From the NCBI RefSeq assembly GCF_000159095.1, contig NZ_GG666299.1, positions 21,058-62,720 of the forward strand: 41,663 nucleotides of DNA. The letters run 5' to 3'. A program made the position numbers and the translations under genes. The DNA is from Anaerococcus tetradius ATCC 35098. GTDB taxonomy: Bacteria > Bacillota > Clostridia > Tissierellales > Peptoniphilaceae. Numbering within the stretch: the first letter of the stretch is position 1; every line of letters begins with the position of its first letter. Of the stretch, positions 32,740-40,446 are shown one piece after another. The notes under the pieces are model-generated. The model ran no database searches. It was not told where the DNA came from and saw only the letters and a list, made by a program, of their open reading frames with translations.

Positions 32740-32985
32740 ATGAGAATAGATAAATTTTTGAAAAATGCAAGAATCATTAAAAGAAGGCAAGTTGCTAAAG
32801 AGGCTTGCGAAAATGGAAAAGTAAGTATTAATGAAAAGCTTGCTAAGCCAGGCAGCCTAGTTGAAGAAGGGGACCTTGTAGAAGTAGTTTTTGGTAAATC
32901 AAAGCTCAAATTTAGGGTGACTTCTTTGATAGATGGGGCAAAAAAGAACAATGCTATAAGCATGTATGAGGTGATTGATGACTAA
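32740..32985 (+). CDS. hslR: S4-domain RNA-binding protein, RqcP/HslR family
   Basis: 81 residues: a single S4 domain, MRIDKFLKNARIIKRRQVAK, then GKVSINEKLAKPGSLVEEGD. The Bacillus homologue RqcP (YabO) binds stalled 50S-peptidyl-tRNA complexes and helps RqcH add C-terminal Ala tails in ribosome rescue; E. coli Hsp15 is a relative. It is followed by divIC, tilS and hpt, the same order as yabO-...-divIC-...-tilS-hprT in Bacillus. No Shine-Dalgarno is seen before its ATG; a palindrome is there instead. It overlaps divIC by eight bases. Confidence 0.9.
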   Translation: MRIDKFLKNARIIKRRQVAKEACENGKVSINEKLAKPGSLVEEGDLVEVVFGKSKLKFRVTSLIDGAKKNNAISMYEVIDD

Positions 32986-33295
32986 GAAGAATTCATATTT
33001 TAAAAAACGCAGGAAGAAAAACCAGAAATTTTTAATCACTATTGTATCAATTATGGTTTTGGCGGCAGGCTCTTTTAACTTATATAATAGGGCCTTAGAT
33101 AGGGAATTTGCCAAAGTTAATAAGGATATAAAATCCCTAACAAAGAAAAAAGAAGAACTTCAAATATCCATTAATGGCCTTAAAGAAGATTATGAAAATA
33201 GAAACACTGACGAATTTAAGGAAAAAATCGCTAGAGATAGGCTAGATATGGTCAAAAAATCTGAAGTGGTTTACCAAGATGACAATAATAAATAA
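32978..33295 (+). CDS. divIC: Septum formation initiator DivIC/FtsB family
   Basis: 105 residues from the ATG at 32978 (GAGGTG upstream; a TTG one codon earlier is less likely). Strongly basic cytoplasmic N-terminus (about 1-20), one membrane segment (FLITIVSIMVLAAGSFNLY), then an extracytoplasmic coiled coil (about 40-75, VNKDIKSLTKKKEELQISI). This is the DivIC/FtsB layout, a divisome part that binds FtsL and DivIB. Context between rqcP and tilS supports DivIC. It overlaps tilS by 17 bases. Confidence 0.85.
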   Translation: MTKKNSYFKKRRKKNQKFLITIVSIMVLAAGSFNLYNRALDREFAKVNKDIKSLTKKKEELQISINGLKEDYENRNTDEFKEKIARDRLDMVKKSEVVYQDDNNK

Positions 33296-34649
33296 GCTAA
33301 GAGAATGCATTATAGAAAATAAGCTTATAGATGAAGGCGACCATATAATAATAGGCGCTAGTGGGGGACCAGATAGTCAGTTTTTGATTTATGGGCTAAA
33401 GGATTTGATGAAAGAGATGAATTTTACCATTACCCTTGCTCATCTTAACCACCTACATAGGAAGGAAGCTATTTTAGATGAACAATTGGTAGAGGCTACT
33501 GCCAAAAAACTTGGCCTTGACTTTAAGAAGAAGGCTTGTAGTATGGATTCCTATGCCAAACAAGAGGGTCTTTCTAGTGAGGATGCTGGAAGAAGACTTC
33601 GATATGAGTTTTTTAGACAGCTAAAGGGAGATAATCCCAAGGCAAAAATTGCCGTAGCCCACAATTTAGACGATCAAGCAGAAACCGTTCTCATGAGAAT
33701 AATAAGGGGAACGGGTATTGAGGGACTAAGGGCTATGGATTACAAAAATGATGACATAATTAGGCCAATCCTTGATATAAGAAAATCTGAGATTCTAGCT
33801 TACCTCAATGAAAATAACATTGCCTATGCCATAGACAAGACAAATCTCGAAACTGATTATACTAGAAATAAAATAAGGCTTGAGCTTATTCCAAGTATTG
33901 AGAAAATCAACCCGAATTTTAAAAGTAGCCTCGTGAATTTATCAAAGCTCTCTAGGCAAGAGATTGAGATAAGCGAGGCTTATCTAGCAAATATTTATGA
34001 AGAATGTCTAAGTCTTAGACAAAAAGATGCTATTAGCTTTAAGAAAGATAAGTTCGAAGCCCTAAGTAGGGCTTTAAGGGCAAGAATCATCAGATATGCT
34101 ATTTTTGATTTAAAGAAAAAAATCAGGGATATATCCAAGGAAAATATAGACTCATTTTTGGCACTTACATCCTTGGCTAATGGCAAAGCTATTATTAAGG
34201 ATGATTTAGTTTTCTATAAGTCTTATAATTTCTATAGGCTAAGTATAAATGAGGGAAAAAATCTAATGCCAAGCGATGAGGCCTACCTAGATATAGGAGA
34301 AAGCCTATCTTTTGGAGCTAAGATTATTAGCCTAAGTGAAGTTACAAATTATGATAAAAAATCCTCCCGCAATATCGAATATTTTGATAGGGATAAGTTG
34401 ACTTTTCCCTTGAAAATAAGATATAGGAAGGCTGGCGATAGATTCAAACCACTTGGCATGGACCATAATAAAAAACTCAAGGACTTTTTTATTGACTTAA
34501 AGGTTGATAAGTTCAAGAGGGATAAAATTCCCCTAATTTTATCAGAAAATGATATAATATGGGTGACATCTTTTAGGAGTTCGGAGGATTATAAGATTGA
34601 TCCTTCTACAAAAAATATAGTAAAGATTGAGGTAAAGGATGATAACTGA
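33279..34649 (+). CDS. tilS: tRNA(Ile)-lysidine synthase
   Basis: 456 residues. The PP-loop ATP pyrophosphatase motif SGGPDS is at 28-33; the following HNLDDQAETVLMRIIRGTG block is typical of TilS, as is the C-terminal domain with KIRYRKAGDRFKPLGM. The enzyme turns C34 of the CAU-anticodon isoleucine tRNA into lysidine so that AUA is read as Ile, which matters in this AT-rich genome. tilS-hpt is a conserved pair; the two overlap by 11 bases. Confidence 0.95.
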   Translation: MTIINKLRECIIENKLIDEGDHIIIGASGGPDSQFLIYGLKDLMKEMNFTITLAHLNHLHRKEAILDEQLVEATAKKLGLDFKKKACSMDSYAKQEGLSSEDAGRRLRYEFFRQLKGDNPKAKIAVAHNLDDQAETVLMRIIRGTGIEGLRAMDYKNDDIIRPILDIRKSEILAYLNENNIAYAIDKTNLETDYTRNKIRLELIPSIEKINPNFKSSLVNLSKLSRQEIEISEAYLANIYEECLSLRQKDAISFKKDKFEALSRALRARIIRYAIFDLKKKIRDISKENIDSFLALTSLANGKAIIKDDLVFYKSYNFYRLSINEGKNLMPSDEAYLDIGESLSFGAKIISLSEVTNYDKKSSRNIEYFDRDKLTFPLKIRYRKAGDRFKPLGMDHNKKLKDFFIDLKVDKFKRDKIPLILSENDIIWVTSFRSSEDYKIDPSTKNIVKIEVKDDN

Positions 34650-35208
34650 TTACAGCGATATAATTGAGAGAGTTTTGATTGATGAAGATAGCTTGCACAA
34701 GAAGATAAAACAATTGGCACAGACTATCAATACTTATTATGCTGATAAGGGAACTCTAATACTTGTGGGAATCCTCAAGGGATCAGTGATGTTTATGTCA
34801 GAGCTAGCTAAGGAGCTAAAGGTAGATCTTATGATGGACTTTATGATTGTTTCATCATATGCTGAGAATACTTATTCTAGTGGCAATGTCAAAATTTTAA
34901 AAGACCTTGATATAGATATCAAGGATAAGGAAGTGCTAATTGTCGAAGATATAATCGACACTGGCTACACCTTAAAAAAGACTAAGGAAAATTTAATTAA
35001 TAGGCAAGCAAAGGATGTAAAAATCGTAACCTTGCTCGATAAACCTGAAAGAAGAGAAGTAGAAATCAAGTCAGACTGGTCAGGCTTTAAGATTCCTAAC
35101 GAGTTTGTAGTTGGCTTTGGTCTAGACTACAATCAGATGTATAGGAACCTACCATACATAGGTGTAGTAAAAAGATCAGTTTATGAAAATATAGAAGATG
35201 CTAAATAG
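34639..35208 (+). CDS. hpt: Hypoxanthine phosphoribosyltransferase
   Basis: 189 residues, slightly longer than the ~180 norm. The PRPP-binding motif VEDIIDTGYTL is at 102-112, and the early GILKGSVMF loop and late VVGFGLDYNQMYRNLPYIG segment are typical. It salvages hypoxanthine and guanine to nucleotides. In Bacillus tilS-hprT is followed by ftsH; here ftsH is not next, and an unknown membrane-protein gene follows. The stop codon lies inside the stem of a terminator-like hairpin. Confidence 0.95.
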   Translation: MITDYSDIIERVLIDEDSLHKKIKQLAQTINTYYADKGTLILVGILKGSVMFMSELAKELKVDLMMDFMIVSSYAENTYSSGNVKILKDLDIDIKDKEVLIVEDIIDTGYTLKKTKENLINRQAKDVKIVTLLDKPERREVEIKSDWSGFKIPNEFVVGFGLDYNQMYRNLPYIGVVKRSVYENIEDAK

Positions 35209-35230
35209 GTCTTATGGCCTATTTTGTTTT
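35203..35230 (+). terminator. Hairpin between hpt and the next gene
   Basis: AAATAGG (35203-35209) pairs with CCTATTT (35218-35224), followed by TGTTTTG. It includes the hpt stop codon and lies directly before the GAGGAGG of the following gene; partial termination is likely. Confidence 0.65.
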
Positions 35231-35241
35231 GAGGAGGAAAA

Positions 35242-35736
35242 ATGGGAAAGAGTTTAGATTCAATGATAGTAATTTTGTATGGGGCAATAGTTGTATTTTT
35301 CTTATATAGGATATACAAATTACTGGGATACAGAAAGAGCCTTAGTGGAGAGATTAAAAGCTTTGATAGACCATCATCAAGTTTTGAGATAATTTTATTT
35401 TCAGTCCTAATTATTACCGGTGCTGTAAACTTATATGCAGGTTTCCAACAAGGAAATAACAAAAATATGTTAACCTCAGTAATTATGATAATTCTTGCTT
35501 TTGTATTTATGATATCAACAAAGGCTAAGTTAATGATAGGAGAGAATGCTATTATAGCAAATTCAAATCTAAGAAGCTACAAAGAGATTAGAAAATGGGG
35601 CTTTGATACCAAAAATTCTGAATTAATTCTCCTTGTTAAAGACCAAAAAGGAGAGCTTAGGGAAACCACCAAGGTCAAGAAAGAAGATATTGAAGAAATA
35701 AATAGCTTAATTAGAAGATATAAGTTAGGCAAGTAA
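35242..35736 (+). CDS. Small membrane protein of unknown function
   Basis: 164 residues, ATG at 35242 behind GAGGAGG. One membrane segment near the N-terminus (about 9-25, IVILYGAIVVFFLYRIY), two more at about 50-65 and 77-93, then a soluble C-terminal domain of about 70 residues that starts at AKLMIGENAIIANSNLRSY and is rich in charged residues. The C-terminal part resembles the small PH-like domains seen in membrane proteins of the DUF5673 type; this is a loose impression. No function can be assigned. It sits between hpt and coaX, with a hairpin before and a promoter-like sequence after it. Confidence 0.7.
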   Translation: MGKSLDSMIVILYGAIVVFFLYRIYKLLGYRKSLSGEIKSFDRPSSSFEIILFSVLIITGAVNLYAGFQQGNNKNMLTSVIMIILAFVFMISTKAKLMIGENAIIANSNLRSYKEIRKWGFDTKNSELILLVKDQKGELRETTKVKKEDIEEINSLIRRYKLGK

Positions 35737-35738
35737 GC

Positions 35739-35766
35739 TTGAAATTTCGTCCGATAACCGTATCAT
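35739..35766 (+). promoter_or_regulatory. Possible promoter of coaX-dus-greA-lysS
   Basis: TTGAAA (35739-35744), 16-base spacer, TATCAT (35761-35766). It starts right after the previous stop codon. Confidence 0.5.
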
Positions 35767-35800
35767 ATAAGAGTTAATTTGAATGTAATTTGGAGAATTT

Positions 35801-36592
35801 ATGTTATTAGTAATTGATATTGGAAATACGAATACGGTTATTGGTGTTTATGAAAATGAAGAATTAAAATCTAGATTTAGAGTGGCGACTGATTTAAAAA
35901 AAACTAGTGATGAATTGGTAGCTACTTTATTTAATATGTTGGCAATTAAGCAAATTGCAGTAGAAAACATCGAGGATACTATAATGAGCTGCGTTGTGCC
36001 AGATGTTATGTATAACTGGCAATCAGCTAATAGGAAGCTTTTTGATAGGGAAGCTATTGTAGTAGATTCAGATACTCCTACTTTTTTGACTATCGATTAT
36101 GAAAACCCAAGAGAAGTTGGAGCAGACAGGATTGTCGATGCTGTAGCAGCCTATAGCAAGTATGGTGGGCCTGCCATAGTTGTCGATATGGGTACTGCTA
36201 TAACCTTTGATGTTGTTACAGAGGATAAGAAATACTTGGGTGGATCTATAGCACCTGGTATAAGAATTGCTCAAGATGGGCTTTTTGGGGCAACTGCAAA
36301 ACTTCCAAAAATTGAACTAATGGTTCCTACTAGTGCCATAGGTAAGAACACATCAGAAGCTATCAACGCTGGTATAGTTTATGGTTATATAGGCATGATT
36401 GACAGCCTAATAGAAATTCTAGAAAGAGAAATGAAAGAAAAATATGGAATTGACGAGAGCGATATTACCGTTGTTGCAACAGGAGGCTTCTCAGAGCTAA
36501 TTTCTCAATCTAGTAAATTTATAGAAATTATTGAGCCAGACTTGATGCTTGAAGGACTTAGAATTATTTATGAGAGAAATAAAAATCTCTAA
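35801..36592 (+). CDS. coaX: Type III pantothenate kinase
   Basis: 263 residues. Sugar-kinase/ASKHA motifs: DIGNTNTVIGVY at 6-17 (Asp6), REVGADRIVDAVAAYSKYGG, and VVDMGTAITFDVV, followed by GGSIAPGI and the late ATGGFSE. Catalyses the first step of CoA synthesis, is not inhibited by CoA and needs a monovalent cation. coaX-dus is a common Firmicutes pair; its end overlaps dus by 23 bases. Confidence 0.95.
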   Translation: MLLVIDIGNTNTVIGVYENEELKSRFRVATDLKKTSDELVATLFNMLAIKQIAVENIEDTIMSCVVPDVMYNWQSANRKLFDREAIVVDSDTPTFLTIDYENPREVGADRIVDAVAAYSKYGGPAIVVDMGTAITFDVVTEDKKYLGGSIAPGIRIAQDGLFGATAKLPKIELMVPTSAIGKNTSEAINAGIVYGYIGMIDSLIEILEREMKEKYGIDESDITVVATGGFSELISQSSKFIEIIEPDLMLEGLRIIYERNKNL

Positions 36593-37550
36593 TTCTCTGA
36601 TTCTTGCACCTATGGCTGGAGTAACTGATTCAGCCTTTAGGCAAATTTGCGAAGAAAATGGCTGTGATAAGACCTTTACAGAGATGGTTTCAGTAAATGC
36701 CCTTGATTTTGATAATAGGGCAACAGAAGAGATTATGTATAGGTCCAAGGCAGAAAAAAATGTCAACATTCAAATATTTGGCAAAGACACCGATATTATA
36801 GAAAGGGTAGTAAAGGAAAAGATTAATCCCATAGAAGAGTTCAAAGAGATAAGCTTTAATATGGGATGTCCTGCGCCTAAAATATTCAAAAATGGTCAGG
36901 GCTCAGCCCTTATGGCCGACCTAAAGAAAGTCTATGCTATTGGCAAATGCCTAGTTGATTCGACAAATAAAATTGTCAATGTAAAGTTTAGACTAGGTAT
37001 AGATGATTCTTCAAAAAACTATATAGAAGTCGCAAAGGCCCTAGAAGATGCCGGAGTCGACTATGTTATTCTTCATGCCAGAACCAGAAACCAACAATAT
37101 TCAGGAAAGGCTGATTGGACTGCTATAAGGAAGTTAAAAGATTCCCTTGGAATTCCAGTAATAGCCAATGGTGATTGTTTTAGCGTAGAAGATTATAAAA
37201 ATATCCTAGAAGTAACGGGAGCTGATGGAGTTATGCTTGCAAGAGGAGTTATGGGTAATCCCTTCCTCTTTAGGCAAATCAAGGATTATATCCAGGGAAA
37301 AGAAATTACAAGGATAGGCTTTGATGATATATTAAAGACTATCAAAAGACAATATGAACTTTCCCTCGCCTACAAGGATGAAAAACTTGTGATAAATCAA
37401 ATGAGAAAACATGTCGGCTGGTATATCAAAGGCCTTCCATCCGCTGCGACTTACAGGGCTAGGGTGAACAAATTAAAAACTACAAGAGAAATTTTTGACT
37501 TGTTAGAAGAATATAGAAAAAATTTAGAGGATAATTATGACAGAAAATAA
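36570..37550 (+). CDS. dus: tRNA-dihydrouridine synthase
   Basis: 326 residues from the ATG at 36570 (MREIKISNSLILAPMAGVTD). A TTG at 36549 would add seven residues; neither start has an ideally spaced ribosome binding site, though AAGGA lies 13 bases before the ATG. TIM-barrel FMN enzyme with APMAGVTDSAFRQ, the catalytic Cys in FNMGCPAPK, and VILHARTRNQQYSG. Reduces uridines in tRNA D-loops; DusB-like. It is flanked by coaX and greA with overlaps of 23 and 14 bases. Confidence 0.94.
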   Translation: MREIKISNSLILAPMAGVTDSAFRQICEENGCDKTFTEMVSVNALDFDNRATEEIMYRSKAEKNVNIQIFGKDTDIIERVVKEKINPIEEFKEISFNMGCPAPKIFKNGQGSALMADLKKVYAIGKCLVDSTNKIVNVKFRLGIDDSSKNYIEVAKALEDAGVDYVILHARTRNQQYSGKADWTAIRKLKDSLGIPVIANGDCFSVEDYKNILEVTGADGVMLARGVMGNPFLFRQIKDYIQGKEITRIGFDDILKTIKRQYELSLAYKDEKLVINQMRKHVGWYIKGLPSAATYRARVNKLKTTREIFDLLEEYRKNLEDNYDRK

Positions 37551-38010
37551 AGAAGTAATATTAAGTAAAGAGTATTTAGAAAAGTTAGAAGACGAATTAG
37601 AATATCTAAAAACTAAAAAGCGTCCAGAAATTGCAGAAAAGATAAAAATAGCAAGAAGCTTTGGAGACCTTTCAGAAAATGCCGACTATGATGAAGCAAA
37701 AAATGAGCAAGGTGAAATAGAATCAAGAATCGCCAAAGTAGAAGATATGATTAGAAATGCCAAGACTATCGAGGTTAAGGAAAACTCTGATGAAGTCGGT
37801 GTTGGTAATACTGTAACTGTTTATGACGAGGAATTTGACGAAGAGTTCGACTACAAGATAGTAGGAACTGCCGAATCAAACCCCCTAGAAGGATTTATTT
37901 CTAACGAATCTCCAGTAGGAGCTGCCCTTATAGGCAAAAAAGTGAATGAAAGAGTCGAAGTAAGTACACCTAATGGAAAAATGTACTTTGTAATTAAAAA
38001 TATTAAGTAA
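37537..38010 (+). CDS. greA: Transcription elongation factor GreA
   Basis: 157 residues. N-terminal antiparallel coiled coil (about 5-75) with the tip acidic residues in FGDLSENADYDEAKNEQGE, and a C-terminal FKBP-like domain ending STPNGKMYFVIKNIK. It rescues backtracked RNA polymerase by stimulating transcript cleavage. It overlaps dus by 14 bases and precedes lysS by nine, the usual greA-lysS pair. Confidence 0.96.
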   Translation: MTENKEVILSKEYLEKLEDELEYLKTKKRPEIAEKIKIARSFGDLSENADYDEAKNEQGEIESRIAKVEDMIRNAKTIEVKENSDEVGVGNTVTVYDEEFDEEFDYKIVGTAESNPLEGFISNESPVGAALIGKKVNERVEVSTPNGKMYFVIKNIK

Positions 38011-38019
38011 GGAGAGAAC

Positions 38020-39918
38020 ATGGCTGATAACAAAGATTTAAATGAGATGCTACAGATTAAAAGGGAGAAGTTGGAAGAGCTAAAGGCTCAAGGACTTGAT
38101 CCTCACAAGGTTGTAAATTTTAAGGGAAGAATACCATCAAAAAATATCAAGGATGACTTTGAAGCCTATGATGGAAAAAATGTTAGAATTGCCGGAAGAA
38201 TTATGGCCAAACGTGGACATGGTAACATGAGCTTTATGGATATCCAAGATGAGTCAGGCCAAATTCAAATTGTTAACCGCAAAAATGTTATCGGCGATTT
38301 ATTCTCACAAGTTAAAAAATACGATATTGGAGATATAGTAGGAATAGATGGAAAGGTATTTAAGACCAACCAAGGAGAAATCTCTATTGAAACTGAAACT
38401 CCACTACTAATGACCAAATCCCTACAAATGCTTCCAGAAAAATGGCATGGCCTAAAAGACCAAGACCTAAGATATAGACAAAGATACTTAGACCTTATAG
38501 TAAATCCAGAAGTAAAGGATGTTTTTGTACAAAGAAGTTTAATAATCTCAGAAATCAGAAGATTTCTTGATGGCAAGGGCTTCTTGGAAGTAGAAACACC
38601 AATCCTAAACACCATAGCTGGAGGAGCTACTGCAAGACCTTTCATCACCCACCACAACAGTCTTGATATAGGTATGTATCTAAGAATTGCATCAGAGCTT
38701 TACCTAAAAAGATTAATAGTAGGTGGTTTCGATAAGGTATATGAAATAGGTAGGATGTTTAGAAATGAAGGAATGGATGCAACCCACAATCCTGAATTTA
38801 CAACTATGGAATTATACCAAGCCTATGCTGACTTCGAAGATATGATGGAAATAACAGAAACAATGGTTGAAGCAGTTGCCCAAAAAGTAAAGGGCAAGAC
38901 CCTAGTAGAACTTGATGGAAATGAAATTGAACTAAAGGCTCCATGGAAGAGAATATCAATGATTGAAGCCGTAAAAGAATATTCTGGAGTTGACTTTAAC
39001 GAAATTACAGACTATGAAGCAGCTGTTGAAATAGCTAAGGAAAAGAATGTAGAAGTTAAGGGAAGTAGGGGAGAAATCATCGCAGAATTCTTCGATGAAT
39101 TTGTAGAAGATAAGCTCATCCAACCAACCTTCATTATTGACTACCCTGTAGAAATATCTCCACTAGCTAAAAGAAAGAACGATGATCCAAGCCTAACTTA
39201 CAGGTTTGAAGCCTTCATCAATGGAGCAGAAATTGCCAACGCCTTCTCAGAACTAAATGACGCCCTTGATCAAAAACAAAGATTCCTTGACCAAGTAGCC
39301 AAGAGAGAAGCTGGTGATGACGAAGCTCAAATGATGGACTACGACTTTGTAAACGCCCTAGAAATAGGTATGCCTCCAACAGGCGGTCTCGGTATAGGAA
39401 TTGATAGATTAATCATGATTCTAACCGGTCAACACTCAATTAGAGACGTCTTGCTCTTCCCAACAATGAAGCCAATAGGCAAGGAAAAAGCAGAGGCTGA
39501 TAAGCAAATAGCTAAGGATATAAGTGCTAAGGAAATTAAAATCGACCTATCAAAAGTAAAGGTAGAACCACTATTTGAAGACATGGTAGACTTTGAAACA
39601 TTCTCAAAATCTGACTTTAGAGTTGTAAAAGTTAAAGCTTGCGAAGAAGTTCCAAAATCTAAAAAACTTTTGAAATTCACCCTAGATGATGGATCTGGAA
39701 AAGAAAGAACAATTCTTTCAGGTATTAAAGAATACTATGACGCAGAATGCCTAATAGGAAAAACCCTACTTGCGATTTGTAACCTTCCTCCTCGTAAGAT
39801 GATGGGAATCGACTCAGAAGGTATGATTATATCTGCAATTTGCGAGTACGATGGAGAAGAAAAACTTAACTTAATAATGCTTGATGGAAATATTCCAGCA
39901 GGATCAAAATTATATTAA
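38020..39918 (+). CDS. lysS: Lysyl-tRNA synthetase (class II) with extra C-terminal tRNA-binding domain
   Basis: 632 residues, ATG behind AAGGAG. Residues 1-~487 are a complete class II LysRS: anticodon-binding OB fold (about 50-150), motif 1, motif 2 ([15 protein letters not shown]), and motif 3 ([16 protein letters not shown]). After a charged linker (about 488-517) the last ~115 residues form a second OB fold, with [27 protein letters not shown] and the end [12 protein letters not shown]. This is the Trbp111/EMAPII-type domain normally found at the C-terminus of MetRS. Most bacterial LysRS are about 490-510 residues, so this is an added module that should raise tRNA affinity. Confidence 0.94.
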   Translation: MADNKDLNEMLQIKREKLEELKAQGLDPHKVVNFKGRIPSKNIKDDFEAYDGKNVRIAGRIMAKRGHGNMSFMDIQDESGQIQIVNRKNVIGDLFSQVKKYDIGDIVGIDGKVFKTNQGEISIETETPLLMTKSLQMLPEKWHGLKDQDLRYRQRYLDLIVNPEVKDVFVQRSLIISEIRRFLDGKGFLEVETPILNTIAGGATARPFITHHNSLDIGMYLRIASELYLKRLIVGGFDKVYEIGRMFRNEGMDATHNPEFTTMELYQAYADFEDMMEITETMVEAVAQKVKGKTLVELDGNEIELKAPWKRISMIEAVKEYSGVDFNEITDYEAAVEIAKEKNVEVKGSRGEIIAEFFDEFVEDKLIQPTFIIDYPVEISPLAKRKNDDPSLTYRFEAFINGAEIANAFSELNDALDQKQRFLDQVAKREAGDDEAQMMDYDFVNALEIGMPPTGGLGIGIDRLIMILTGQHSIRDVLLFPTMKPIGKEKAEADKQIAKDISAKEIKIDLSKVKVEPLFEDMVDFETFSKSDFRVVKVKACEEVPKSKKLLKFTLDDGSGKERTILSGIKEYYDAECLIGKTLLAICNLPPRKMMGIDSEGMIISAICEYDGEEKLNLIMLDGNIPAGSKLY

Positions 39919-39934
39919 AGAACACGCTGATCAT

Positions 39935-39973
39935 AAAACTGGGGTTTGTAATGAATCCCAGTTTAATTTTTTT
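39935..39973 (+). terminator. Terminator of lysS
   Basis: AAACTGGG (39936-39943) pairs with CCCAGTTT (39957-39964), followed by AATTTTTTT. Confidence 0.9.
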
Positions 39974-39975
39974 AA

Positions 39976-40080
39976 TTGGAGTAATAGAATTATTAAGCTA
40001 TACAATAAAATCAATTTAAAGAATAATAAATATTAGATAATCACTGGCGATAGAAATTATAAACTCTATCGTCTTTTTTT
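39976..40080 (+). ncRNA. Possible short transcript ending at an orphan terminator
   Basis: A strong terminator stands alone: GGCGATAGA (40046-40054) pairs with TCTATCGTC (40065-40073), then TTTTTTT, with no gene between it and the lysS terminator. A promoter-like pair TTGGAG (39976-39981), 17 bases, TATACA (39999-40004) precedes it, so a transcript of about 70 bases is possible. It may equally be a remnant of a deleted gene. The remaining gap 40081-40160 shows nothing. Confidence 0.35.
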
Positions 40081-40160
40081 ACTCAAAATAAGGACGGAAT
40101 AACACAAAAAATTCTCTAAAAACGCCTAATCAATGTAAGATAGAATGAAATCAATATTTA

Positions 40161-40169
40161 TGCTATAAT
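40161..40169 (+). promoter_or_regulatory. Extended -10 promoter of the HTH gene
   Basis: TGCTATAAT (40161-40169), 25 bases before the ATG; no good -35 box. Confidence 0.6.
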
Positions 40170-40194
40170 TAAATAAATCTAATACAGGAAAAAT

Positions 40195-40446
40195 ATGGAT
40201 ATTATGGCACTTAACTATAAAGCATTATGGATACAGTTAGCAAAAAAAGAATTAAAGAAAACAGATGTAATAGCTATGGCAGGACTTACTACAAATGTTA
40301 TGGCTTAAATGGGCAAGGATAAACCAATAACATTTAAGAATTTAGAAAGAATATGTAAGGCTCTATCTTGCACTCATAATGATATTATTAGTTTTGAAGA
40401 TTATTTAAAAAATGAAGGGGTAATAGAGGTAGGAAGTTCATGTTAG
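40195..40446 (+). pseudogene. Small Cro/CI-type HTH regulator interrupted by a stop codon
   Basis: The frame from the ATG at 40195 (AGGAA upstream) reads a YozG-like HTH: ALNYKALWIQLAKKELKKTD, then GLTTNVMA, stop TAA at 40306-40308, then MGKDKPITFKNLERICKALS and ...NDIISFEDYLKNEG to a TAG at 40444-40446. In homologues the motif reads about ..AKMGKD.., so the stop replaces a Lys codon (AAA to TAA) in the DNA-recognition region. An ATG follows the stop directly (TAAATG), so re-initiation could make two pieces. Eighty-four codons in all. It overlaps the ABC exporter gene by seven bases, suggesting it once controlled it. Confidence 0.8.

Noticed and set aside
37990-38020. T-box leader before lysS
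   Set aside because: Only nine bases separate greA and lysS; there is no leader or promoter.
38265-38657. Minus-strand open frame of 130 codons within lysS
   Set aside because: Shadow of the conserved LysRS core.
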